64,000 nt of DNA, from positions 28,159,250-28,223,249 of the forward strand of contig OW028579.1 of assembly GCA_932294295.1 (NCBI GenBank), given 5' to 3'. This document shows positions 12,550 through 26,700 of this stretch, in pieces (the stretch's first letter is position 1; every line of letters starts with the position of its first letter). The notes under the pieces were generated by a model. That model was given only the letters and a program-made list of their open reading frames with translations. It was not told where the DNA came from and searched no databases. A program made the position numbers and the translations under genes. The stretch is from Alitta virens. Taxonomy: Eukaryota; Annelida; Polychaeta; Phyllodocida; Nereididae.

Positions 12550-13139
12550 TGGGGACAAATGTATTTTAAATAATTGTTTTTGTAATTTATTTCTCAGCTT
12601 GATTTATCGATTGATTGATTGATTGATTGATTTATTATATTAATATTGCATTCACAAGTCCATGGTTTTTATTCAAGGTTGTCTTAAGTTTATCTTTTAC
12701 ATCTGGTCTGTTTTCATCTTTTCACTGCCATTTCATAAAAACTCTTGAAATAATATACATCGCCTAGTATGTTGGTAATATTCCATTTAAATAACCATAA
12801 GAGGGGTGTAACTTCTATTCTATCTGGCCTATTTACCGAAATACACTTGATTGTTTGATTGCTCGAGATAACATTAAAATTTTGAAAATTTTAAATTCAG
12901 TAATCAACAATAAACTTGCCCAACAGGAAGTCCATGCCTTGAATTTATCATCTGTTAATAATGACAACAGAAGATATTTTATTGATATTCATACACCTTT
13001 ATAAACAGTTATACAGTTATGAATACTTTAACTCTAAAATACAAACAGTTATGGTTTCATCGAAAATATAAGAATTGAGATTTTAGCACCTGTATAATAA
13101 GCTTTGTGCCTTGTAATTGATTTCATAATAAAAGGGACT
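12550..13139. other. Intergenic, 3' flank of MGAT4
   Basis: Contains the probable 3' UTR of the MGAT4 gene with an AATAAA hexamer at 12909-12914. A short (GATT)n run lies near 12609-12632. No other coding signal seen. Confidence 0.4.
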
Positions 13140-13420
13140 GCTTGTACCCTTACAGCACACCGTCTGTCCTGTCCTGTAGGTGGGCATATTGTTGCACCCG
13201 ATAGGGCTGACCAGGACAGGTAGGTGGTCATTTGGCATGTGAATGCAGACGCGGGGCGGGCGCAGACATGCGGGTGCAGGAGTGGGCAGAATTTTGGTGC
13301 CTGCGCAGGTCTCTAGTAAGTGCCACGGCAAAGAGGCAGATGAAGCAACCTTATAACATGGGCTGGATTCGAACCAAGGACAGCCAGCATGCTACCACTG
13401 AGATAGCTCCTCTTTTCCTG
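13140..13420 (-). mobile_element. tRNA-derived SINE (minus strand)
   Basis: On the minus strand, 13415 down to 13361 reads like a tRNA-type RNA polymerase III promoter: an A-box-like TATCTCAGTGGTAGCATGC followed by a B-box GGTTCGAATCC. It lacks the full cloverleaf and an intact acceptor stem. The GC-rich body continues to lower coordinates. I infer a SINE rather than a tRNA gene. Its outer ends are uncertain. Confidence 0.6.
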
Positions 13421-13756
13421 TATGGAGATAATTGGTCATCAACTAGGTGCAGTACAGAAACGACCCCTCTTGGCTACTCCTTTTGCTGATTCGCTTAAAC
13501 ATATTGTTAAATACTTTAGATTGTCGTGGCCAAATATTGTGAACTGAGAATTTTGTCGATGAATTTGAAAAGGGTAAACATTAAATTTTCTAAACAATTA
13601 AATGTATTTTAATGCAGCAATGTGAAGCTAAAAGTCGCTTGCATTTGCTGACCTACTTCCTATTTACCACTAGAGGGCTACATTTGAAAAAAATCACTGA
13701 AATGCCATGATATTAGGTAAGGGTAATAACCAGCAATCATGGAACATGGATTAAAC

Positions 13757-14130
13757 CCCATTCCCACATTGCCAAACTTTATGCCCAACTTCTACGAACA
13801 ACTTCGTCAAAAATTTCGTCAGAGATCGTGAACGTTTGTAGCTAATCGCTAGAGTTTGTCACAGTTTTGTACATGTTCAACAATCATCGTAGCCTTCTAC
13901 GAACTTTCAGGACTTCGTAGGACCTCGTATACTATAGGAGGACATAGGACTTCGTAGGAGGTCGTAAGACAGTCGTAGCAGTTCGTAGACGATCATAGAA
14001 GTGCATATGCACCTCCTAGGAGTTCGTAGAAATTTGTACAATATAGGTTCGTCGTGAGGTTCGTAAAGAGATCGTAGAGAGTCCTAAGAGGTTGTCACAT
14101 CTCATGAAAGATGATCGCAGGATTGCGAAA
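13757..14130. mobile_element. GGGGCT-type palindromic MITE copy
   Basis: Rich in repeated TTCGTAG/CTACGAA words. It begins AAACCCCATTCCCACAT and shares long similarity with 16795-17229, including ATCATCGTAGCCTTCTACGA. The pattern of short inverted CGTAG words suggests a foldback element of the same broad Harbinger-like group as 43475-44185. Confidence 0.5.
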
Positions 14131-14154
14131 ATTGTGCTAATAAAAAACTAGACG

Positions 14155-14849
14155 ATGACTATCACACTGTCACGAAAAAGACCTACGTATGACCACGGAT
14201 AAAAATTTTTTTTGCTCTTGGACATACTTGTTCATACGTGATTTACTCTCTAATCGTTTTATGTAAAGAAGGCAAAATTTCTAAACATTAAACAATTTTA
14301 CGGACATTATTCAAAATTGTTTACGTTAGTTACGTAACTCGCTCGGGATTCACTCTGCAAGCATTCTACGGCCATCCGTGGCATTTGACTACCACGCCAC
14401 CTAGCAGTTAAGATGTCATCATACTCACCATGAGGTCACTGTGAGATCACAAGGTGAGCTCATCCTGTGAGCTTTTAGTGATGTCATTGTGAGTGTAACA
14501 TTATCTCACGTCTTCACTGGGAAGTGGATGTTGTGGACTAGTGGCTAAGGTATTGACTTATACTAAAGCCCCGTTGCCACCTACAAGAACTGCTATGAAG
14601 TTTGCGACAAAATTTCATGAAAAGTTGCAAGTTTGACAAACTTTGTTTAATAAAATTTTTAAACATGTTTAAAAATTTTGCCCTTTTCACGGATGATCAC
14701 ACGCTACCAGGAGCTTCCTACAGATTAGCGCGAGTATACGTAAAACGCTCAGAGAGTAAATCACGTATGAACAAGTGTGTCCAAGAGCAAAATATTTTTT
14801 TCATCCGTGGTCATACGTAGGTCTTATTCATGACAGTGTGAATGCCCCT
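14155..14849. mobile_element. Harbinger-like MITE, interrupted by another copy
   Basis: The outer arms are inverted relatives: ATCACACTGTCACGAAAAAG with GACCTACGTATGACCACGGA on the left, and TCCGTGGTCATACGTAGGTC then CAGTGTGAATGCCCCT on the right, followed by TTA. A further left terminus (AGCCCCGTTGCCACC, preceded by TAA) starts at 14567, so a related element seems to have inserted inside. It is non-coding despite a 72-codon frame in the right arm. Confidence 0.6.
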
Positions 14850-16794
14850 TTATAGTCTACAATGAAATTACAGAATAATTATATGCATGTGCTTAGTTCA
14901 CTTCTTGGTAAGTGCTAAGCTGACAAGAAACAAAATTGCCTTAACTAAAAAAATATGAACCCATTTCTTTTGTATTTTTAAGAGAAGATTTTATAATCCA
15001 TACGCAGGCTATTGGCTACATAGTGCAACCAATTTTTTTTTTAACTAGGTAATTAAAAAATATCCATAATTAGGTCGCCTGGCTTTGAGGCGACAGCACA
15101 CAGTGATTAGCTTTGGCAGTTCCCCAGGAAATTAGAATCTTGCCTTCACAAAAAAATATAATTACTTCAAACTTTAAACTTTAGATGGCGTCCTCTGAAG
15201 TTTAGTTTCCAAGTTTAAGAAATTGTAAAATCTAGAGACTACAACCTTTTGAAAGTAGCAGACTCTGGTCGTTTATAGCTACGTGTAGTAACCGGTGTGG
15301 ATTTCACACAATATTGAAAGACAGAAGAGGAAATTTATAACTGCAGCTTTAATGCAAATTTGAGGTTATACATTCTAGTGGTTTGGCAAGGTGTGATGAA
15401 TTATCAATTCCACGAAATGCATCTGCATTCATACACAACAGCGATGGGAGTGTGGGCATAAAATGGAAGCTGATTACATTTGACAATAGCATCAGTTTGG
15501 CAGAAACCACTGATGTCAGCTTGGCATAATCCACTGATGTTGGGTAAATGTATGGCTGTTAATTACAAAATGTTGTGTAATATTGTGAGGTATTAAATGA
15601 ATGTGTGGTTATGGGTGATGTGCTTCATGTAATATGAGCGAAGCTCGTCACGGCCGTAGGCCGTGAGCGAAGCTCACTTCCCGTAGAGAGAGGTTTCAAA
15701 ATGAGGCTGCACAGTGATCATGCTGAACCGGAAGTGTCTCAAAATTTCTAAAATACATGTAATCCTATGGAAGATCAACTTAATATCGCTTTTTGACCAA
15801 TGGTCCAGAACGAGACTACGTCATCACGTCAAAACAACGTCGTCGGTTCAACAGTTGTGATGTCCATAATTTCTTAACGAATACACACCCAGCTTCAAAC
15901 ATGGAGAAAACTTGTTTTTCTGACTGAAACAATTCTAACGGTACATAGAACGGGTGTCTATGTTAACGGGGAGCCCAGAATATTTGACGAATAACCTTGA
16001 ATCGATGACGTTCGCGCTAGTCACGCCACTGTTTGGCGATGACGTTTTTTCACACCAGGGGGCAAGTGTAAGCGATCGCAGCGCCCCTGGCGACTGAAGG
16101 TACGCATTACATACCTGAGCAGCTCTTCACTTATTTTGCCTCTAAAATCATTATTTATTGTCCAATTTTGAAAATTCAAAAATCTACATGGTCAGTACGA
16201 TGTGTACTAACGTTATAGTCAGTGTATAGTTCGGAAGTCATAACAACTTAAATGGGTAGCAGGTCGATTCGTCACATTTTTTTTTCTTCTTTACCACCTC
16301 AAGACTAATTTTATTTGACAAAATGGTCAGGGTAGGCCTACAGGTTGAAGGTCTCTGGTCATATACATATTGTATAGCTTCGCTCACTCCTGGCATTGAC
16401 AGCTACATATTAATACCCATAGAAGACGGTGCAATTGAATGTGTTAGCCGGTTCAGGGTTGGCGCTTCACAGTACGACAAGCACGCAGTGACAGGTTCAT
16501 GTCAAACAAAGAAAGAATTTGTTAATTTAAATACACTAATGAAAAGAAAATAATTAATGTTATAGATTTAATTATTAGGGAATCAAATCATGAAAAAAAA
16601 AAGTTATGTTAAGTACGCAGAAATATGACGTCACAATAACAAACAATCACAATGACATCACTGGCTATTGTAGTGATTATGACGTCACCAATTGTAATGG
16701 ACACCATCCACCAACCCTGAGAGGCCCTGGATGGCTTATGCAAATGAAGACCTGACCAATCTGGGTATATCAATCTATGAGTGAGGGATAAATA
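14850..16794. other. Intergenic, no gene seen
   Basis: No exon with splice sites and family resemblance was found. The stretch 15636-15680 contains a compact GC-rich inverted repeat around GTGAGCGAAGCTC and CGGCCGTAGGCCG. Several TGACGTCA-like words occur at 15785-16060 and 16620-16690; they look like parts of dispersed repeats rather than regulatory sites. Confidence 0.4.
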
Positions 16795-17229
16795 TGTTGC
16801 CTTCTAAGAACTGTGAAGAACTGTTAGGAACTGTGATGAACGTTGCCGATTAACTATAAACTTTTACGATCTCTGACGAGCATTTTGACAAACAAGTACA
16901 ACAAATTTGACATGTTCAAATATCATCGTAGCCTTCTACGAACTTTTAGAACTTCGTCGGACGTCGTACAACCTCGTAGGTACGTCGTTGCAGTTCGTAG
17001 AAGATCTTAGGCACGTCATAAGAGTTTGTGTTCAGATCGTAGGTGATCTCAATTCGCCACACATTATGAAGAACTATCGTATAATTTTGAAGGTTGTGGG
17101 TAGACCAATAATTGGCAATTATTAGAGCTGCCTTGGCGAACTGCCACGGACTTTGCTCACTCATACATTTGTACTTCATGAAATTTTGTCACAAAATTCG
17201 TAGCAATTCTTGTAGGTAGGAACGGGGCT
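16795..17229. mobile_element. GGGGCT-type palindromic MITE copy
   Basis: The right terminus GTAGGTAGGAACGGGGCT ends at 17229 and is followed by TTA. The interior repeats CGTAG/CTACG words and matches 13757-14130. The left end is degenerate. Confidence 0.5.
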
Positions 17230-17641
17230 TTATGTTTTAATCTGATGAACCCTCACTACATAGTTAAATGTGATGAAATCATAAATTGAATTGATCTATC
17301 TAAATAGTACATTTCTCTTAATTACATTTTGCAAGCTGCTCACAGCGCCTCCACTCCTAATAATTATGATTTTATGCATCATGTGATGCAGCATGCAAAG
17401 TTGACACATACATGGTATGTTGACACATACATCTATACATATACGTGCACAACACACAGGTGCAATGATTAAGGCAGATTGTATGGCCACAAATAATGTC
17501 CACTAAATTTTTAGTCATATTTGTTTGTAGAGAGCTTGGAGCAGCTGCAAAAAATTGAATTTGCTCACAAGGGGGAGTGCATGACTCCGAAAAGATTAAC
17601 AGCCTCTACCATATTTTGGTGCCAAAGACTGCATCCTGTTG

Positions 17642-17690
17642 GCCAATGTGGATATGCTGCACTGCTATTGGCCACGACTATATATAACAC
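17642..17690 (+). promoter_or_regulatory. Core promoter of the GPCR gene (CCAAT and TATA boxes)
   Basis: CCAAT at 17642-17647 and an inverted copy (ATTGG) near 17667 precede a TATATATAA at about 17679-17687. The first in-frame ATG of the GPCR gene is 43 bp further on, so a start site near 17712 would give a very short 5' UTR. Prediction from sequence only. Confidence 0.5.
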
Positions 17691-17729
17691 AACATGAGTG
17701 CCCCTGAAAACCTAAGTTGAGCAAATTCA

Positions 17730-20700
17730 ATGAGCAACATGGAAGCTATTTGGAAACATAGGATAGTTCTCTATTTGCTTATTTTCCTTGTTAAGGATAT
17801 GCTTCTGCCTAATGATAATGTTCATGTTGCTGGTGATAATGATATAACATCTAATTATAATTTATTAAGTCACAATGTGGTGACTGAAATATATCCTCAT
17901 GGTAAAGACACACCAGATGCAAATACTTCTAATACAGGGGATCTAGCCACGAACTATTGGCAGTTTCATGTTGGTAGTACAATTAATACTTATGCACCAC
18001 CTATAATAACTATTGTTGGGACAATTGGTAATGTGTTAAGTATCCTGGTCGCTTTGCAGAAAAGCAATAGAAACTCTTCTCCAGCATTTTACATGGCAGC
18101 TTTAGCTGTTTTGGATACAGTGATGTTAATTCTTGGACTTTTTCAATATTGGTTGCTGTTTGGATTCCTTCCGCAGCTTTTATCCGAAGGGCATTGTCAT
18201 GGTATGTTTTTCATCGTCAACTTTTTCTCCAACTACTCCGCATGGACTGTCGTTGCGATGACTTTCGAAAGAGTTATCGCAGTCACTATGCCTCTGAAGG
18301 CAACGACGTTATGCCGAGTCCGCAATGCTCGTATCGTCCTGCTAATCATCGGCGGTGTGTCAGCCATTAAAAACCTCCATTATGCCTTTACATCAGATTT
18401 CACTTATCACCCGAAAACTTTGGCAGCAATGTGCGCTTTTGGCCTTGTTCGCAAAGACGCTTTCCGAAGAATCTGGCAATGGGTGGACACTGTGTTGTCC
18501 TCTCTCCTGCCCTTCGTGGCAATCCTTGCGGCTAATGTCATCATCATCATCAACATACGACGACAAAGTTCTGAGCGAGCCAAAATGACCACATCAGGTC
18601 AGTAAATCATCTTCACCTAATGATCGACATCAATTTTTTTCTCTAATTATTATGATGAAAATATTTTGTAGCGTGTCTTGTAGCCACGTTGTTTTTCAAT
18701 GGCCTTGATCAAAAAGTATAAAGATAAAATGGTTTACTTTTTTTTCCATCTCAGTACTGATTAAATTCAAAATATAATGGGCCAATCCAATGTGTATCAG
18801 TATAACACAAGGTGTGTAATAGCAATATAATTCATGAAACTATTGTGAAAAAGGCTTTTGTACAGCAACTTTCAAACATTCTGGTGCAATCACAGACTTT
18901 GTTCCTTAAATACGCTGGTGTACATTGGCTTGGCCCATGTTTCTTAAATTTCATTTTTATTTTTTAGGAGTGTCGGTCAATGGACTATTGCCAAAGGCAA
19001 ACTGAATATATTATGATGATAATTTAATTGGTCTTTATAGGATCGTATGATCACGATCATAGGGAAGCTATTGACAGACTAGCTTTCATGTTTGACATTT
19101 TAGCATATTGATTACAATTTGGCAATGCTGTTGCTTGTGGAGCGCGCTCATCTCCTAAAAATATTTTGTTAAAAAAAATTCTGCAACATATCTTGCAGTT
19201 CTTGAATAAGCCAGCCGATTTTCCTTATACTTTATGCTGACCTACTGCAAAAAAAAGGTTATGCTATGTTTATTCAAGGGATGTTTTGTTACAGATAGGC
19301 CTAACGAAAAGTCTCAAGCCAAATCAAGTGATCAGGTAAGTATCCACTCACCAGCAATTTTCAAAATTCTAACTTTTTTTGAAAGCTTAGTTCTTGACCA
19401 ATCCCAATATGCAACTGGCATTAATTTATTAGATTGTAGACGGAGCGCTATTTTCCAGCGAATCGTAATCAATGAAAAAATTAGAAAACTACATTGACAA
19501 CAGAAATATTGGGGTTGGGTGGTATAAAACAATTACACAATGATTACATTGTGAGACATGAGATATGTACACCCTCAAATATTACATTTTCGGGTGTACT
19601 TATCATCATGTCTCACATGTAACCACTGTATAATCTAGGAATATTTAGAGACTCTAATATTCCTAGGTATAATTGTACATGTTCATGGCATCATGTCACT
19701 CGTGATGTACCTGAAACTGAATTATTAATTATTACAGATAATTGATATATTAATTCATTGGACTGTATTAATTATGGTAACACTCAACAAAACCACAAAA
19801 TCATAAATAGCCTTACACATGCAATTAAATCCGGAATGTACTAATTTGATGTTCATAACTTCATGTACAGTGTACACCACTCCCCAAAACTATAGCACCA
19901 CTTGGCAACAATGCCCGAACGGTCTGATATTTTTGGAGGCCGGTGTATAGTAATCACAAGAGTACTTTACATGAGTTTAACAAACGTTACAGTTTTAGTT
20001 CATGAACAATGAGTCATACATTTACAAATAACTTTTCCAGGAGGTCCCCGAATAAGGTTTGATTTAAATACATCCTCAACTGTCCCAAAATGATCACCTT
20101 GATAATTATGATATTAGGCAAATTCCTCATAATATCATATTATGACCAGTGGCGGATTTAGGGGGTAAGATATACATTCAGTTCCATAAAATACGATCAA
20201 CTCTAGACAGCTGTAACAACCTATTCCGGGCTGTAGCTATAACTAGTACATTTTCATTAAAAATGCAGTGGTCCCGGCAATACATTTTTATTTGTCAACC
20301 TTCCCCCCCCCCCTCCCCCCATGAAAAGTTTTCTGGATCTGCCCCTGATGGCCTTATGGTTAATTCATAGAGTTGGAAACAAATCTCATAGAATTCGAGG
20401 ACGTCATGTGAACCAATACAGTCCCATTGGCTAAGGCAGTACCTCAGCCAATAAGAGTCGAGTTTAGCAGACAATTCTATGAGATTTGTTTCCAACTCTA
20501 TGAAATTGGCTGTAACAGAAAAAAATATATAATCTCAAGTTTTATCCACTGTGTGTTTTTTTTTAATACAACCTCGGAACTGTGTATAGCCATTGACACA
20601 AAGGTCAGAACGTGGCATCTGATAATTGATCCCTGACATCTGCCAGTTATAGAATTATAATCACTCAAATTATATTAAAAAGTAAAACTTTCTAATATAT

Positions 20701-23700
20701 TATGATATGTTGCTGTTCATATTTGCAAACAAAATGATTTTATTTACAAGGTTTATAGAACTACATAGGAGTGATTGGTAACAGTAAGTTCATGATGTCA
20801 AAGATCAAATTTGAGGAATGGAATTATCTGTGTTAGTTTTACATGCAAAAAAAAAAAAGTCTAATAATATGTTTGCACATATCTCGATGCAGTCAGATTC
20901 TCCAAAAGACCATCTACATTTTGTACATACAATACAGTACAAATTAGTTGAACAATGACAACAATAACAATAATCTTTATTTAGAGTCAATGTAAAAAAT
21001 AACACCTATTCAAATTGACAAAACTGATATTTAATATTACATTCTAGAACTGCTGGCAATAGATTTAGGTAATTGGTTAAGCAAACTAAAAAAGTCTCAG
21101 ACTATGTTTTATTTAGCAAAATCTCATTAAATACTTCGTTTGCTACTTGATCTATATTATGCAAAATATATGAAAAAGAAATCGAAGCGTTTTAATATAT
21201 ATATATATGACACTTGGCTCAAAACGTCACAGTGACGTGTATAGTACGTCTGAAGTGGACATTCTTGGTGGTGACAATCTATTTAAGAATAGTACCTAGT
21301 GACTATCTCTCTTGGCAAAGATATTTAGCTTTAGGATTCCATACAACAAAGGCACAAAGGACGATGATCAAAGTATCCAAGGGCTTTAGATCCTTTTAAG
21401 AAAGACTCGCTCCCCAATTATCCTAAAAAAGCCTCAACTCTTGGTGCCTGCGAGACCTTTAAAGGTCACAGGCAATAAACTTCGTGATTCCTCTGAAATT
21501 GGGAATATCAGTTCAGCCGGAACATACCTTGTCCTCTGCATGACAAAAAATGTGGAAAACCACCGTTATCTCATCTCAATGCTTGTTTTTCACACCTGCG
21601 GCGCATCGCCGTCATGAACGCCAGGTGCTAATCGTGACGTCATCGATGTGATTTGATCCGGCAGCTAAACAATCTGCAGGCGTATGGGGCCCAGTAACAT
21701 AGGCATGGTATATAGGGCAATTAGGTTACATAGATATATTCATTTATTGTAGATATATTAGAGATTATAGAGGCCTATATATTTAATTTTAATATATATA
21801 TGACAAGCCTAGGTCTACAGAAGTGCTCAGAAGGCCTAGAAATAGGTTCACAACAGAACCTCTTTTTTTTTTCTTTAGATCACATTCAGAGTTGGGGTCT
21901 TAGACTTAATTTTTTCTAATTTAAATCATTTTAAGGTCAAAGATTTTAACATGAAGTAAAGGGAATTTCACAAAAAATTAAGTATTTTTGCAGAATTATT
22001 AAAACAACACACGTGATTAATGAATAAATAGCGATGTCAATCAAACTTAAGCTCCGCCCCCTGCAGTGACATAACCACATTGAAATTATTACGATAATTA
22101 ATGTGAGCGGGCCCAGTCAAAACACCAACTAATTGTAATGACTGTTAACTGAATAGCCAGTCAAGTGTAATTGTTTACCAAGCATCTAATAATGCAAACC
22201 ATGCCTAGATCTATTAAAAACATGTAGATCATGTAAATGATTCACGGCTCAATTTTGTTGGGTTCAATGAACTTTTGACAGTTATTGATTTGTATATTAT
22301 GTAGTACTTTGGATACCAATATACAAAGCAGCCAAATTACTAAAATTACAATAATAGCCTATTTTCATCACCTTACAAGTTGGGGTTTGATTATATTTGA
22401 TTCTGTCTATTTTGTGCTGATCCATAGTATAATCATAATACTATATTAAGGTATTTACATTGTAGGCCTATAGTGCTGCTGGCATTCACAAAACACCAGA
22501 TATCTTTTTTTATTAACTGGGTGTGAACTTTCTTACAAGTATGGTCAGTTTCATGGTGCGTAACCTACCTCGGCATAATGCAGAATAACTATATAAAAAA
22601 AAAAGTATACATAGAATCTATTAATAATTTTTTTTTTATTCTTTATCAAAGGTCAAGTAAAACATGTAAGACTATTGACAAAAAATTTGAAAAAGCAAGG
22701 ATTTTTTAAATATGGAATTCAACTGCACACATTAATTAACAAATTGGCCATATTTTATTCAGCCGAATCAGTCGGTACAGCCAAGTCAGGTTCAGTCAGT
22801 TCAGTCAGTTAAATCAGTCTGTTGAACTCAGTCAATTATGTCTGTCAGTTAAGCTCATCCGTTCAGTCAGTCAGTTCAGTCATGTCAGTCTGTCTGTCAG
22901 TCAGTCAGCACAACATAACATACCAGCTGACAACTAGTCAGTCATTTAGGCAACCAGACAGTGGTTTTATTCTTGTACCTTAAATATAATTTGCAAATTG
23001 TAGATTCAGTGACATAAACCTTAGGGTTGTCATCAGCATTTCTTTCTCAAAAAAATAAGGTATTAGTGTATTTTTTTTATTGTGTTGCTTTAAAGGGATA
23101 TAGATGATAAGATAGTTACAATTGAACTATTTAAAAAAAAACCGCATTGTTTTATCATGTATAGAAGCCAAGTAATTGCCAGTTGAAGTTTGGCACTCCT
23201 CCAACATCTTCAGGTGAGTTAAAGACGAATGTCTTTAGTTAAAGAAAGTCAGGTGAGAAGGCCAAGGCAAAAAGTGAGGCCAAAGATTGAGCCAAGGCAA
23301 AAAGTGTTTCTGAAGTGCAAACTAAATGTCATGTTATTAGCTAAACAGTAAAATGATGAATTCCAGGTGTCTAGAAGGAAGACATAGATTAGTTAAATAG
23401 TGTTAATTTTAAAAATACAGCATATTCCTGAGCATCTTCTTTATGTATTTGTTTTATATTCATAATTTCCCTATCTTTAACTGTCATTGTGGTCTAATGA
23501 AAATGGATAGCCTTTATACTGTGAATGAATATTCATGGCATATATATATACTCTGTCTATTCTAACCAAGGTCTTAATTGTGAGGTTTGCATTTCTTTCT
23601 TATGTATTCACCAAGGAAATTCAGTATATTTATTAAATTAGTGTAGCAATTTAGTGCTTGATACATGCTCAAATGATGTTTATATTATAATACTGTGTTT

Positions 23701-26700
23701 TACATCATGTTGCCAAATATCAGAAAATGTAGTTATTAATACTCCTAATAGTATTGAGAATCATAATTAAAGCAAAAAAAATCAATTACATATAAGCCAT
23801 ACATAATTTATTTAAATATGCTTTAACAACAATATTGTTCTGAGATTTGTTATAGGCCTACACCTAATTACCTGCCAAACTAAACATTTTCATATTTAAG
23901 CAACCATCGCATTGTGCAGTTTTAAATTTCCTTTCTTTGGTAACTGGGGGAATTGGTATAAATAAATGCTAATATCTCTTCACAATAGTCGAATATATTA
24001 ATATTCGAGCTTTTAGTTCCCTGTACTACTACTACTACTACTACACAACAGCAATGTTAGATTTTGATTGCCCATGACCTTTAAGCACTCATCTGGGTGT
24101 TGGTATTGGCACTGCAGATGCAGTACTGGGCTATCAACAATTTTACCTATTAATTAGCACTGCATTCCAGAAGCAGTGCCCTAGCTTAGACTGTTTTGGC
24201 TCTGTAGTGTAGCCAGCTATAGCCAGACAGTTCCGTTTAGTGACAGGTAGCATCATATAGCAGAAGTTGTCTACCTTTGTCTACAGGGGGCGACCTAAAG
24301 ACTTGCACCAGGCATCTCCTCTTTCAGGATAATTATGTGTTTACCAGTTAGCTTTACAGTGTATATGTATTTGATGTGCCTACTTTAAGGTATTTTTATA
24401 CAACCTTTAAAAAGTTTTATATTTTGTTTAATACAAAAAGAAAAATATCATATAGACTTAAGACTCTTTATTTGCTCTTTCGTAACCACTATAACATTTT
24501 CCAAAAGTTAAAATGAAAAAACCACTGAGGGTTTGTTGACGAGACATTTGGCTAACAGACATTTTGTTAGATGGATATTTGGTTTCTTTATCAGGACAAT
24601 CTACAGAGAGCAACAAAGTATCCTCAGGTGGAGCTTCATAATCAGCTGGAAAAAATAATTTAGAATTGGGAATGAGTAAATCTGGAACTTAGAAAAGCAT
24701 TAAAATTCACTATTAATATTGCTAAAAATGTGTTCATTGTTAAAAAATAAATAAAAATTTATTATTTACTTATGCTATAATATAAACTTAAAATTATTCC
24801 ACCAATGGAGTCACTAGAGAAGGAGGGGAAAGCTCTGTTATCACACACATGCATCCATATTTTTAATGGCCATTTAAAATAGTTCCAAGGCTAATTAGGC
24901 CCAGAGAGCCGTAGAATTAATGACCATTTAATTTCATGCAGGTCCTCTTTGATGTCCTATGTTTGTCTGACTGCTGCAGCAGCCAATCCAAACCCCTTTC
25001 AGAGGGGTTTTTAAATATTGGGTCCTAGCAGACATTGAGAGCCTCACTTTTAATGTAAGGATTTCCCAAAAATATTTTAGTCATTGTGTGCGCATAGTAG
25101 GGAATACTAGTTTTCCTGTGAAAATCCGCCCAGAATTAAGCTAATTAAGGCATTTTAAGCAAATTACAACTGCAATATGACAACGTTAGGTGTATTTTAC
25201 TTGGCTATATTTGTCTTATCCTAACTGCTGCTTGGAAAGAGCAATTTTTTGGCTACATGCCAATATTTATTTTATTTGTGTCGGTTGATGTCAGCCTGAG
25301 TTATGTTAATTTAGAAATTCATTGTCTGTCAATTAAAACGCATTTCTATCAGGCTGAACTTTGCTTTTATAAATTCATGATTTGTCATTTATAATTTTAT
25401 TGATTTTCATTTGGATGTCAGACAAGACATATTTTATATTAATATAATGTGACATATCATAGAAAATACATAAAATGTTCGAACAATACCTTAAAAAGCT
25501 TCCTTCTTTATTTATAATACAATATGTTGTATTATTGAATCATTTTTGCAGAATGAGTTGGGACAACAATGTTGTGAATACAATCTAGTTAAAAACATGA
25601 GAGCACATTTATAAAAATTTTGGAAACCTCCCACTTTATTTGGCCAATCATTACACAGTTATTTTGGTTTAAACCCCAGGAATGTTTATCAGCTTGGGTC
25701 TTAAAGACAGTCACCAGATTAAATGCCCATCATTAAAAGACCATCGCGACTTACATAGAATGCAATAAAACCCTAGCTTTCTCCTCCTTCTCTAGTGACT
25801 CCATGTTCCACCAAACATGACAAATTTTTTGTACCTATATTTAACTCAAAGGGGAATTAAGGTTCATTTTTTGTTTTACTCACTTTCTTTTGTTCTGTTA
25901 TGTATTTAAACTCTAGTAATTTTTACAAATTATTTTAATTACCAATTATTGCAGTATTTTAATTTGTATATTATACACCATGACCTGTGACTTATTCTGC
26001 ATGTTTTGTCAATTTCTGCAGTTTTTTGTCAATTTTCTTAAAAATAGATGTCACTTTTAAGAAAATTGACAAAAAATTAATTGATAGTGACAAGTGTCCT
26101 ATTGCAGCTAATTAAATTGCAAAGTTCTTCAAAATTTGTTCCACATTATCATTTTTTAAACATGTTTATTCACACACATGCAGAATAAGTCACAGGTCAT
26201 GTATAATATACAAATTGTAACAGACATTTTGATAAACCAGTGCTACCAACTTAAAGCCTCTTTATTTTCTCCATTTTAAAATCAATCTTTTTTAATTGCA
26301 ATTCTTGGCACTTGGTGTCAAACTGTCCACACTGCTCAACAAGTGTCAAGTAAGACTCAAGTTTTAAGTGCAATTCACACCTCGGGCTTCTACAATGGAC
26401 ATTCAAGTAGCCTTCCAATAACCCAATTGTAATTGAGCAATTGTACATTTAGTACTGTTAATTAATTGGAGCAAATACAAAGGCCAAAAGCAACTGGTCA
26501 TAGGCATTTATAATAGCAATGTCAATGCTTAAATTATGATAGTAGGCCTGCTCGGCCGGTAGCGCTAAACATCAAAAGCCATCAAATAACTGGCCCAACT
26601 GTCATTGATACATGAGCATTATCATCTATGTAGGTTACTTACCTCCAGTTTATGTCTTCTAAGAAATTGAGCTTCTCTGAGCAGGATTTGCAGTCAAACA

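Noticed and set aside
18149..18592. Open frames overlapping GPCR exon 1 in other frames and on the opposite strand
   Set aside because: Shadows of the transmembrane coding sequence.
18598..18605. Treating the GPCR as a 291-residue single-exon protein ending at TAA 18603
   Set aside because: That would lack TM6 and TM7. The donor at 18598 and the in-phase downstream exons encode exactly the missing helices.
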